Shown here: positions 6,650 to 13,949 of the stretch, in pieces | How the letters are laid out: every line of letters begins with the position of its first letter | How positions within the stretch are numbered: the first letter of the stretch is position 1 | Assembly: GCF_017676365.1 (NCBI RefSeq) | Contig: NZ_JADKMA010000051.1 | Coordinates: 1-39,497 of the forward strand | Reading direction: 5' to 3' | Length of the DNA: 39,497 nt | From: Streptomyces oryzae | GTDB lineage: Bacteria > Actinomycetota > Actinomycetes > Streptomycetales > Streptomycetaceae | Notes under the pieces: generated by a model | Told to the model about the DNA's origin: nothing | Database searches by the model: none | What the model saw: the letters and a program-made list of their open reading frames with translations, nothing else | Program-made: the position numbers and the translations under genes

Positions 6650-8140
6650 ATGGACAGCCCAGCCCCGGCACCCGGAAACCCACGCCCTGCGCCCGCCGTC
6701 GCCACCCCCCTCGTCGCCGGGATCGACATGGCCACGGCCGCCGTCCGCGTCGTCTGCGTGGATGCCCACGGCACGGTGTACGCCGAGGGCCGGGCAGCGC
6801 TGCCGCAGCCGGTCCGCGACGGCGGCGGCCGCAGCGAACAGGACGCCCGCAGCTGGTGGCCCGCGACGGCCGAGGCGCTGCGCCAGGCAACGGCTGCACT
6901 GCCCGCAGGCGGCGCCGAAGTGACCGCCGTCGCCGTCTCCGCCACCTCCGGAACGCTCGTGCCGGCCGACGCCGACGGCCGACCGCTGGGCCCCGCGCTG
7001 ATGTACGACGACCGCAGGGCCGCCGACCTCAACGCTGAAGCACAGCGCCTGGGCGCCGACCGGTGGCGGGACCTCGGCCTCACCGTCGGGCCGACGGCAG
7101 CGCTCGGCCGGGCCGCCTGGTACGCCCGGCACACGGCGGACCACCCCGGCACGGCGCGGCTCGTCCACACCCCCGACCTGCTGGCCCGGCACCTCACCGG
7201 GACGCCCGTGGCCACCGACTGGAGCCACGCGCTCAAGACCGGCTACGACCCGCGTGCGGGCGAGTGGCCGGGCGAGGTCATGGGCGCGCTCGGCATCCCG
7301 GCGCACTGGCTGCCCCCCGTACAGCCGCCCGGAACCTCCATCGGCACCGTCTGCCGGCAGGCGGCGGCCGAGACCGGGCTGCCGGCCGGCTGCGACGTAC
7401 GGCTCGGCATGACGGACGGCTGCGCCGGGCAGCTGGCCACCGGCGCGGTGGCCCCCGGCCAGTTCGTCGGAATCCTCGGCACCACCTACGTACTCAAAGG
7501 CGTCACCCGCGACCTGGTCACCGACCCGGCCGGCGCCCTCTACAGCCATCGGCACCCGGACGGCTGGTGGCTGCCGGGCGGCGCCTCCAGCACCGGCGGC
7601 GAAGCCCTCGCCCACCGCGCCGCCGAGCAGTTGCAGTCGCTGGACGAGGCGGCAGCCGCGCGTGGGCCCGCCTCCTGCGTCAGCTACCCGCTGCGCCGCG
7701 AGGGCGAGCGCTTCCCCTTCGTGGCGGGCGCAGCCCGCGGCTTCACCCTCGGCACCCCGGCCGATGACGCCGACCGGCACCGCGCCGACCTGGAAGGCGT
7801 CGCGTTCCTCGAACGCCTCGCGCTGGAACGGGTCGCGGCGCTCGGTGTGCCCGTGGAAGCGCCGCTGTACGCGGCGGGGGGCGGCAGCCGCAGCCGGCTG
7901 TGGACCCGCATCCGCGCCACGGTGCTCGGGCTGCCCCTGCGGGTGGCCGACCGTGCGGAGACGGCTTTCGGCGCCGCGCTGCTGGCCGCCACCGGAACGC
8001 TGCATCCCTCGCTGGAGGAGGCCGCCTCGGCCATGACCGGCGAGGGCCGGCTGATCGAGCCGGTGCCGGGGGAGAAGGACGCGCTGGACGAGTCGTACGG
8101 GCGTTTCACCCAGGAGCTGGCCGCGCGGGGGTGGGTGTAG
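6650..8140 (+). CDS. FGGY-family carbohydrate kinase (ribulokinase/xylulokinase-like)
   Basis: This 496-residue kinase is a different FGGY subgroup from the one at 3409-4875. VSATSGTLVPADADGRPL near residue 97 and ALMYDDRRA near 116 resemble the D-ribulose kinase group known from cyanobacteria and plants (recalled similarity). Asp256 in GMTDGCAG is the expected catalytic base, and YAAGGGSRSRLW is the nucleotide-binding motif. The phosphate-1 loop reads GIDMATAAVR, so the usual glycine of D-x-G-T is alanine. ATG 6650 is preceded by GAAAGG. It is downstream of the DeoR gene behind its own repeat-rich operator region and converges with the phosphotransferase gene. The substrate is probably a ketose or polyol related to that of the first kinase. 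Confidence 0.85.
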   Translation: MDSPAPAPGNPRPAPAVATPLVAGIDMATAAVRVVCVDAHGTVYAEGRAALPQPVRDGGGRSEQDARSWWPATAEALRQATAALPAGGAEVTAVAVSATSGTLVPADADGRPLGPALMYDDRRAADLNAEAQRLGADRWRDLGLTVGPTAALGRAAWYARHTADHPGTARLVHTPDLLARHLTGTPVATDWSHALKTGYDPRAGEWPGEVMGALGIPAHWLPPVQPPGTSIGTVCRQAAAETGLPAGCDVRLGMTDGCAGQLATGAVAPGQFVGILGTTYVLKGVTRDLVTDPAGALYSHRHPDGWWLPGGASSTGGEALAHRAAEQLQSLDEAAAARGPASCVSYPLRREGERFPFVAGAARGFTLGTPADDADRHRADLEGVAFLERLALERVAALGVPVEAPLYAAGGGSRSRLWTRIRATVLGLPLRVADRAETAFGAALLAATGTLHPSLEEAASAMTGEGRLIEPVPGEKDALDESYGRFTQELAARGWV

Positions 8141-8156
8141 CACCGCGCGGGGCGGC

Positions 8157-9032
8157 TCAGAACGGGTGCCAGCGCACCGTGGGGTCCGACTCGCGCAGCG
8201 AGGCCACCCGCTGCTGGAACTCGGCGCGCGCTGCGGGGTTGCCCGGCGCGTGCTGTGACACCCACGCGCAGCTTGCGGTCTCGCGCGCCCCCCGGAGCAC
8301 CGCGCAACCCTCCCATCCGCGCACGTCCCAGCCGTAGGTGGCGCAGAACGCCTCGTGCTCCGCCTCCGGCAGCCCGTAGCGGTCCAGGCTGAGCGCCATC
8401 ACGACCAGGTCGTGCTCCCGCAGATCCGAGGAGAACGTCTCCAGGTCCACCAGCAGCGGACCCTGCGGGGTGACGTGCACATTGCGGGGCAGCGCGTCCC
8501 CGTGGACAGGGCCTGGGGGCAGATGGGGGATCAGGCCGGGCAGCGCGGTGCGGATGTCGTCCCTGCGGGCCCGCAGAAACGCCGCGTCCTCGCGCGGCAC
8601 CGCGTCCCCGGCCAGCCGCAGCCACCGCTCCACCCCGTCCAGCAGCTCCCGCGCGGGCAGGGCGAACGGCGGCTCGGGCAACGCGTGGACCAGCCGCAGC
8701 AGACCGGCCAGGTCAGCGGCGCCCGCGGGGCGCACGGCTGCGGGCAGCCGCTGCCAGAAGGTGACCGGATGATCCCCCACCAGCCGGGCCTGGGGCTCGG
8801 CGGCGCGGACCGCGGGCACGCCCTCGCTCTCCAGCCAGGTCGACACCCGGAGTTCGTGCTCGGCGCGCGCCAGCAGCTGCGGGTCGCGGCCGACCCGCAC
8901 CACGGTCCCGTCCAGCCCGAAGACCGCGTTCTCGCCGAGCGACAGCAGCTCCGCCGTACCGCCGGGGCCGCCCGTAGCCGCGGCCAGCACCTCCCGTGCC
9001 AGATCCTCGGTGAATGCCACGCTGGTCGCCAT
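8157..9032 (-). CDS. Aminoglycoside phosphotransferase-family (APH) kinase
   Basis: This 291-residue protein has the protein-kinase-like APH fold. Brenner's catalytic loop is HGDALPRNVHV, with Asp179 as catalytic base, followed by the metal-binding DLETFS. ENAVFGL and VVRVGRD near the N-terminus correspond to the nucleotide-binding strands. Such enzymes phosphorylate aminoglycosides, choline, homoserine or other small hydroxyl compounds; nothing here identifies the target, and antibiotic resistance should not be assumed. ATG 9032 is preferred because GGGAGAG lies upstream; an in-frame GTG at 9068 would add 12 residues. It converges with the second FGGY kinase, 16 bases away, and diverges from the deacetylase gene. 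Confidence 0.82.
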   Translation of the reverse strand: MATSVAFTEDLAREVLAAATGGPGGTAELLSLGENAVFGLDGTVVRVGRDPQLLARAEHELRVSTWLESEGVPAVRAAEPQARLVGDHPVTFWQRLPAAVRPAGAADLAGLLRLVHALPEPPFALPARELLDGVERWLRLAGDAVPREDAAFLRARRDDIRTALPGLIPHLPPGPVHGDALPRNVHVTPQGPLLVDLETFSSDLREHDLVVMALSLDRYGLPEAEHEAFCATYGWDVRGWEGCAVLRGARETASCAWVSQHAPGNPAARAEFQQRVASLRESDPTVRWHPF

Positions 9033-9211
9033 CGCCTGTGCTCTCCCTGTTCTCGGTCGCTCTGTCACCAGGCTGTCAGGGTGCCCGCGCAGCTGCTGTC
9101 CAGCCCGGCCCCGAATGCGGTGTATCTCTCATCTCGGCAGCGCAACCGCTGTCCCTCCGGAGTGGTCTGCATCATTGCAAGTTCGGTGAAAACGGGCAGT
9201 TGGGAGCAGAA

Positions 9212-10045
9212 GTGCACAGTAAGCGGGGCAGCAGGCCGGGGACCGTGGCGATAGCCGCCGCGGCGGGAACCGTGGCGGCCGGTCTGCTGACGGCGTTCGT
9301 GGCGACCGGTTCGGGAGCCGCCGCCTCCAGCCGGCATCCGGGCTGGGAGCAGAGTGTGCGCGCCGCGCGGGTGCAGCAGGACCCGGCCCCTGCGAAGAAG
9401 GAGTCACACGCCGGACCCGCGAAGCCGAAGGCCCCCCGGAAGGTCAGCCGGAAGATCAGCCATCACACCGCCGCAGGGGGGCACTCGGTCTCGCTCACCC
9501 TGGACGACGGACCGCATCCGGAGTGGACGCCCAAGATGCTCGACCTGCTGCGTCAATATCATGTCAAGGCGACCTTCTGTCTGATAGGCCCCAACGCGGA
9601 GCGCCACCCGGAGCTCGTCAAGCGGATCGTCGCCGAGGGGCACCGGCTGTGCGACCACTCGGTCGACCACGACACGGGGATGGACCACAAGTCGGTGGCC
9701 TACCAGAAGCGGCAGATACTCGACGCCAAGCGCATGATCGACAAGGCGTCGGGCGGCGCGCCCGTGTACTACTACCGCGCACCCGGCGGCGCCTTCACCC
9801 CCGCCAGCCGCCGGCTGGCCGCCGAGCACGGGATGCGGCCGCTCGGCTGGATCGTCGACCCGGGGGACTGGGAACTGCCGGGCTCCGAGGCGATAGTCCG
9901 GCACGCCAAGGAGCAGCTGGAGGACGGCGCGGTGCTTCTCTTCCACGACGGGGGCGGTGACCGTTCCGAGTCCTACCAGGCGCTTCAGGAACTGCTGCCA
10001 TGGCTGAAGGACCGGGGCTACACCTTCAGCTTCCCGAAGTCCTGA
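9212..10045 (+). CDS. Secreted polysaccharide deacetylase (NodB domain, CE4)
   Basis: This 277-residue protein is predicted to remove N- or O-acetyl groups from a cell-wall or extracellular polysaccharide. Residues 1-38 form a signal peptide or membrane anchor: a basic start followed by an Ala/Val/Leu core and GSGAAAS. A basic Pro/Lys linker (60-85) leads to the NodB domain. Motif 1 is TLDDGP with Asp98/99, motif 2 is HSVDH with metal ligands His149 and His153, motif 3 is YYRAPGG with Arg189, motif 4 is VDPGDW and motif 5 is LLFHDG. All catalytic residues are present. GTG 9212 starts the hydrophobic leader and follows GGGAGCAG; further upstream the frame is not protein-like. An intergenic repeat follows the stop. 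Confidence 0.92.
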   Translation: MHSKRGSRPGTVAIAAAAGTVAAGLLTAFVATGSGAAASSRHPGWEQSVRAARVQQDPAPAKKESHAGPAKPKAPRKVSRKISHHTAAGGHSVSLTLDDGPHPEWTPKMLDLLRQYHVKATFCLIGPNAERHPELVKRIVAEGHRLCDHSVDHDTGMDHKSVAYQKRQILDAKRMIDKASGGAPVYYYRAPGGAFTPASRRLAAEHGMRPLGWIVDPGDWELPGSEAIVRHAKEQLEDGAVLLFHDGGGDRSESYQALQELLPWLKDRGYTFSFPKS

Positions 10046-10080
10046 GCGCCTACGGTCAGTTGTCCGGGACGGGAAGACGC

Positions 10081-10150
10081 GCGCCCCGTCAGGGGCGCGG
10101 GGAACTGCGCGATCAGCCTGGGGCACCTCCCGGCCGGAGGCTGGGGGAGC
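10081..10150 (+). repeat. Streptomyces intergenic repeat plus GC-rich companion element
   Basis: The core (10081-10118) contains GCCCCGTCAGGGGC, a self-complementary hairpin, then GCGGGGAACTGCGCG. It is followed at 10119-10150 by a second palindromic element with CTCCCGGCCGGAG at its centre. Copies or reverse complements of the core occur at 15544-15640, 18092-18141, 18249-18291, 21732-21828, 25189-25301 and 37571-37647; the companion recurs at 25229-25263. Placed 36 bases after the deacetylase stop, the hairpins probably serve as its transcription terminator. Confidence 0.8.
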
Positions 10151-10514
10151 GAGCGGCAGACCGCATGACACAGGACGGGGCAGCCCCTCACCGGGAATCA
10201 CATTCCGGCGAGCAATTCTGAAGTCACAGCCACCGCATTCGTCACCGGCAACTCTCTTTACCCGCAGGACAATCACCGGCGCCAGGTGGCGACACGCCGA
10301 ATAACCTGCGCCCCGCAGAAGGCGTCTTGACGCCTTCGCGGCTCGACTGCCTTGATTCCAGGGGGAGTTCAGGAAATTCCCGGAATCCTACTATGGGCAG
10401 CCTTATGGGGAAACCGTTTGCTCGAATCCCGGATTGCGGCACGCTTCCTTTCAAGGAACGGCCCGCCGAGGCGAGCCGGGCAGCCCAACACCCCACTCCC
10501 GCAAGGAGGTCCAG
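10151..10514 (+). promoter_or_regulatory. Leader region of the MFS gene with two dyads
   Basis: This gene-free stretch is less GC-rich than its surroundings. It holds a perfect hairpin, GAAGGCGT (10318-10325) and ACGCCTTC (10330-10337) around CTTG. TACTAT at 10389-10394 is a possible -10 box without a convincing -35. TTCCTTTCAAGGAA (10445-10458) is a near-perfect dyad. A strong ribosome site AAGGAGGT (10503-10510) precedes the TTG start. If transcription begins near 10400, the leader would be about 110 bases and the dyad could be an operator or an attenuation stem. No other feature is seen. Confidence 0.35.
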
Positions 10515-12224
10515 TTGCCCCTTGCCCTCCTGGCTCTGGCCATTGCAACGTTCGGTGCGGGCACGGCCGAGTTCGTGATGATAGGTCTACTGCCCGAGGC
10601 AGCCTCCGACATGGGAGTAAGCATCTCCGATGCCGGTGGTTATGTCTCCTCCTACTCGCTCGGTGTCGTGATCGGGGCGCCACTTCTCACCATCGCCGGT
10701 ATGCGGTTCCGCCGTAAGACAATACTGCTCGCGATGACCGGCCTGTTCATTTTCGGAAACACAGCGTCAGGCTTTGTCCCGAACCATGAACTGCTGCTGG
10801 CAGCACGCTTTACGGCAGGACTTCCGCATGGAGTGTTCTTCGGAATCGGTGCCGTTGTCGCCGTCGGACTCGTCCCCTCCGAAAAGCGTGGCAGAGCTCT
10901 CTCGGTGGTGCTGGTCGGCGTGCCGATGGCCAATATCGTCGGCTCGCCGCTGGGCACCCTGCTGGGGCAGACGGTCGGCTGGCGCTGGACGTTCATCGTC
11001 GTCGCGGGAATCGGGCTCGTCGCGCTCATCTCCCTCGCGGTGCTGGTTCCCGTACAGCGAGAACCCGGCAGAGGCACGGTGCGCGGCGAACTCGGCATAT
11101 TCAAGAGACCGCAGGTGTGGCTCTCCTACGCCGTGGTCGTGTTCGGCTTCGCCGGCACCTCGTCCTTCTACACCTACATCCAGCCGCTGGTGACCCAGGT
11201 CTCCGGATACACGCCCACCGCGGCCACCGCTCTGCTGGCGCTGTCCGGAGCGGGCATGACCGTGGGCACCATGCTCGGCGGCCGGCTCGCCGACTGGCCG
11301 GTGCGCACCATGTGCGGGGCACTGCTCGCACTGGCACTCTCACTGATCATGTTTCTGGTGACGGCGCAGAACACCGTCCTGGTCGCCGTCAACGTGTTCG
11401 TCACCGGTATCGCGGGCATGGCCGCCATCCCCAGCGTCCAGGCCCGCATCCTCGACCACGGGAGGGACGCACCCGAACTCGGCTCCGCCAGCGTCCAGTC
11501 CGCCTTCAACATCGCCAACTCGCTGGGGGCCTCGCTCGGCGGCGTCGTCATCGCCGCCGGCTTCGGCCTCCTCTCACCGAGCTGGCTGGGCGCACTCCTG
11601 GCACTGGCCGGCGCCTGCTTCGGCCTGCTGTCCGGGTGGCTGGACCGCGGCTCCCGCCCCTGGGAGGTCGCGCCCTCCACCACTTCCTGGAAGAGCGTCA
11701 AGTCGGAGGCGTTATCGGACCCGGGCGCGCGGGGCGGCCGATCCACGGCCGGAACGGGCCGAAGCCGGAACCGGCGGAGGGAAATCCGGGCCTCAGCGGC
11801 CCTTCTCTCCGTCCGACGTGTCACCGCACGGCGGCCGCCCGCTCGTCCGCATGGGTCCACCGCAGCAGCGCTCCGAGCCCACCGACCGGGAGCTCCTCCT
11901 CCGGCGCTGCGACCAGCACCTCGGCGTCGGTTGCCAGCGCCGCCCGCAGCAGCGCGTCGTCGGCGCGCGCGGGCGCCGGGTCGACGGCCCCGAGGTACTG
12001 CAGCTCGGAGCGGCGCACGGCCACCTGGTCATGGCCGTCCCCCACCCAGACCTCGCGGTCGCGGTCCGGTCCGCCGGGCCGCACCAGCAGGGTGTCCACC
12101 CGGTGTTCCCGCGCCGCCTCCACCAGTGAGGGCACCGTCTCCGCCGTTGCCGGGCCCGCGGGCGCCGGGCCCGGTGTGTGCGCTGCGCGCATCGCGGCCA
12201 GCGCCCGTGCGGTGTGCCGAGTGA
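10515..12224 (+). CDS. MFS drug/sugar efflux transporter with unusual C-terminal extension
   Basis: Residues 1 to about 385 form a complete 12-helix major facilitator of the DHA1 class, related to arabinose-efflux and chloramphenicol exporters. Signs include FGAGTAEFVMIGLLP in helix 1, RFRRKT in the loop between helices 2 and 3, RFTAGLPHG, and VGVPMANIVGSPLGT, the antiporter-type motif in helix 5. It should export a hydrophobic compound with proton exchange. TTG 10515 is chosen because AAGGAGGT lies just upstream. After helix 12 (GLLSGWLDR) no stop occurs in any forward frame for several hundred bases, so the frame runs to 12224. That adds about 185 residues rich in Arg/Pro/Ala, and the last 404 bases are antisense to the Vms1-like gene. 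Codon 400 (11712-11714) is TTA. The tail is probably not a folded domain. The first half has more A/T at third codon positions than its neighbours. Confidence 0.8.
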   Translation: MPLALLALAIATFGAGTAEFVMIGLLPEAASDMGVSISDAGGYVSSYSLGVVIGAPLLTIAGMRFRRKTILLAMTGLFIFGNTASGFVPNHELLLAARFTAGLPHGVFFGIGAVVAVGLVPSEKRGRALSVVLVGVPMANIVGSPLGTLLGQTVGWRWTFIVVAGIGLVALISLAVLVPVQREPGRGTVRGELGIFKRPQVWLSYAVVVFGFAGTSSFYTYIQPLVTQVSGYTPTAATALLALSGAGMTVGTMLGGRLADWPVRTMCGALLALALSLIMFLVTAQNTVLVAVNVFVTGIAGMAAIPSVQARILDHGRDAPELGSASVQSAFNIANSLGASLGGVVIAAGFGLLSPSWLGALLALAGACFGLLSGWLDRGSRPWEVAPSTTSWKSVKSEALSDPGARGGRSTAGTGRSRNRRREIRASAALLSVRRVTARRPPARPHGSTAAALRAHRPGAPPPALRPAPRRRLPAPPAAARRRRARAPGRRPRGTAARSGARPPGHGRPPPRPRGRGPVRRAAPAGCPPGVPAPPPPVRAPSPPLPGPRAPGPVCALRASRPAPVRCAE

Positions 12225-12969
12225 CGAACTCCTCGCGGGCCCGCGCCGTTTCGCGGTCCAGCAGCTCGGAGGACGAGCCCGCAGCTCGGCCGCCGTGCGA
12301 GGTCTCCACGGCGATGGCCCGCAGCTGTTCGGGAAGCCGCTCATGGACGGCGCGCCGCTCCCGGGGATCGCCGCTGAGGACCAGGACATCGGCGCCGGTC
12401 TCCCGGAACCGGCGGGCCACGGCCTCGGCGACGAGCCCGGCGTTGCTCTCCCAGGTGTTCTCCACGCGCAGCTGGAAGTGCTTCTCCGACAGCTCACCGG
12501 TGGCCGTGCGGTGCACCGGCCACTCCTCGCCCGACGCCTGCCCGGCGCTGTGCGTCCCCTGCGCGTCGACCAGTTCGAAGTCGGCGCCCGTACGGTCGAT
12601 GCGTGCCGTCAGACAGCGCGGGTTCTCGCCCAGCAGCTCGGGCAGCGGCCCGAGGTGCGGCAGCGCAGACCAGCTGACGTGATGACGGCCGGGGGCCGCG
12701 TTGAGCGGCAGGTCGAGCACGATGCCGCCGTCGGCCGCGAACACCGCGCTGCCCTGCGGCTTGGTCCTGGGGGAGAGCGCGGCCAGGTGCTCGGTGACGG
12801 CGTCCACGGTGGCCGGGTCGGCGCCCTGCCGCGCCAGCTCGTCCCCCGCGGCACGGGCCGCCAGCCGGCGCTCGTCACCGGCGGACTCGGTGGCCTGTGC
12901 CGTACTCGCGTAGACGGTGGCCCAGGGCCCGCTCCGGTCGAGTAGGGGTGCGAGGGAATCGAGGCGCAT
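11821..12969 (-). CDS. Vms1/Ankzf1-type peptidyl-tRNA hydrolase-like protein (baeRF2, Rv2629-like)
   Basis: This 382-residue protein resembles the actinobacterial Rv2629 / baeRF2 group of eRF1-like proteins, related to Vms1/ANKZF1 that release nascent chains from stalled ribosomes. Recognisable segments are LAPLLDRSGPWATVYAST at the start, VLDLPLNAAPGRHHVSWSALPHLGPL in the middle, HFQLRVENTWESNAG near residue 165, VLVLSGDPRERRAVHERLP near 196, and a C-terminal half with DTLLVRPGG. Family members are often induced in dormancy or stress; that role here is inferred. ATG 12969 follows GGAGGAAC. It is divergent from the PTS genes, and its 3' end is overlapped by the MFS reading frame. Confidence 0.8.
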   Translation of the reverse strand: MRLDSLAPLLDRSGPWATVYASTAQATESAGDERRLAARAAGDELARQGADPATVDAVTEHLAALSPRTKPQGSAVFAADGGIVLDLPLNAAPGRHHVSWSALPHLGPLPELLGENPRCLTARIDRTGADFELVDAQGTHSAGQASGEEWPVHRTATGELSEKHFQLRVENTWESNAGLVAEAVARRFRETGADVLVLSGDPRERRAVHERLPEQLRAIAVETSHGGRAAGSSSELLDRETARAREEFVTRHTARALAAMRAAHTPGPAPAGPATAETVPSLVEAAREHRVDTLLVRPGGPDRDREVWVGDGHDQVAVRRSELQYLGAVDPAPARADDALLRAALATDAEVLVAAPEEELPVGGLGALLRWTHADERAAAVR

Positions 12970-12990
12970 GGTTCCTCCCTGCTTCTGCGG

Positions 12991-13018
12991 GATCGCCTGT
13001 CTGTCGCGCGATCGCCTG
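12991..13018. repeat. Direct repeats in the Vms1-like/PTS divergent region
   Basis: GATCGCCTG occurs at 12991-12999 and again at 13010-13018, a 19-base step (about two helical turns), in the 140-base gap between the divergent Vms1-like and PTS genes. They may be half sites for a regulator of either gene. No inverted partner is seen and chance is possible in such GC-rich DNA. Confidence 0.3.
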
Positions 13019-13109
13019 CTTCGCGCGGGGCGCGTGGTTCATCTCCATCCACGGACTGCGCGAGTACCCCTCGCCCCTGGCCCCGACACGGCGTGTCAGT
13101 ATCCGGGGC

Positions 13110-13883
13110 ATGGCCTCACTGAGTGAACTCCTGCCCCGCGAGGCGATCAGGCTGGACGTGTCCGTCGCCGACTGGCGCTCCGCGGTGTGCGCGGCGGGCG
13201 AGCTGCTGGTCACGCGGGGTACCACTACCGACGCGTACACCGACGAGATGATCCGCAATGTCGAGGAGAACGGGCCGTACATCGTCATCGCGCCCGGTTT
13301 CGCCTTCGCGCACGCGCGCCCCTCGCCCGCGGTACGGCACACCGGCATGTCATGGGTGCGGCTGGCGGAGCCGGTGGCGTTCGGGCACGAGTCCAACGAC
13401 CCGGTCACCCTGGTCGTCGCGCTGGCGGCGCGGGACTCCGGCGCACACACGGCGGCCATGGCGGCGCTCGCCCGACTGCTGGGCGACCCGGAGACCGAGG
13501 CGGCGCTGCGCGGTGCGGCGAGCCCCGAGGAGCTGCACCGGGTGCTCGCCCGGCGGGAGGCCGGCGGCGAACGGGCGGCGCGGCCGAGCGGCCCGGCCGC
13601 GCAGAAGATACTCACCGTCTGCGGCAACGGCGTCGGCACCAGCCTCTTCCTCAAGAACACCCTGGAACAGGTCCTCGGCCGCTGGGGCTGGGACCAGCAC
13701 ATCACCGTCGAGGCCACCGACACGATCTCGGCGAAGGGCAAGGCGGCCGAGGCCGTGGCCATCCTCACCTCCCGCGAGATCGCCAGGACCCTCGGTGACG
13801 TGGGCATACCGGTGAAGGTCGTGGAGGACTTCACCAGCGCGAAGGAAGTGGACGCCACGCTGCGCGACACCTACGACGTCTGA
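13110..13883 (+). CDS. PTS sugar transporter fused EIIA-EIIB (ascorbate/mannitol type)
   Basis: This 257-residue cytoplasmic protein fuses two phosphotransfer domains. Residues 1-150 are an EIIA of the mannitol/fructose/ascorbate class; His68 in FAFAHARP is the residue phosphorylated by HPr. After a linker (150-165), residues 166-257 form an EIIB of the lactose/ascorbate fold, with Cys171 in VCGNGVGTS as the second phosphate carrier. The phosphate then passes to sugar bound by the EIIC permease encoded 66 bases downstream. ATG 13110 begins the conserved MASLSELL; a GGGG stretch lies close upstream, so the start is fairly but not fully certain. HPr and EI are not in this window. Confidence 0.9.
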   Translation: MASLSELLPREAIRLDVSVADWRSAVCAAGELLVTRGTTTDAYTDEMIRNVEENGPYIVIAPGFAFAHARPSPAVRHTGMSWVRLAEPVAFGHESNDPVTLVVALAARDSGAHTAAMAALARLLGDPETEAALRGAASPEELHRVLARREAGGERAARPSGPAAQKILTVCGNGVGTSLFLKNTLEQVLGRWGWDQHITVEATDTISAKGKAAEAVAILTSREIARTLGDVGIPVKVVEDFTSAKEVDATLRDTYDV

Positions 13884-13949
13884 ACCCGCCCCCTCCCCAC
13901 CTCGTACGAGCAGAGCCTGGTACGGACACGGCACGAAGCGGAAGGCTCC

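Noticed and set aside
8157..9032. APH-fold gene as an antibiotic resistance determinant
   Set aside because: The fold covers many small-molecule kinases and no antibiotic biosynthesis or resistance context is present.
13884..13949. PTS genes as part of the DeoR kinase regulon
   Set aside because: No CACATCGAG-type box was found upstream of the PTS genes, and PTS import delivers sugar already phosphorylated, which does not need these kinases.
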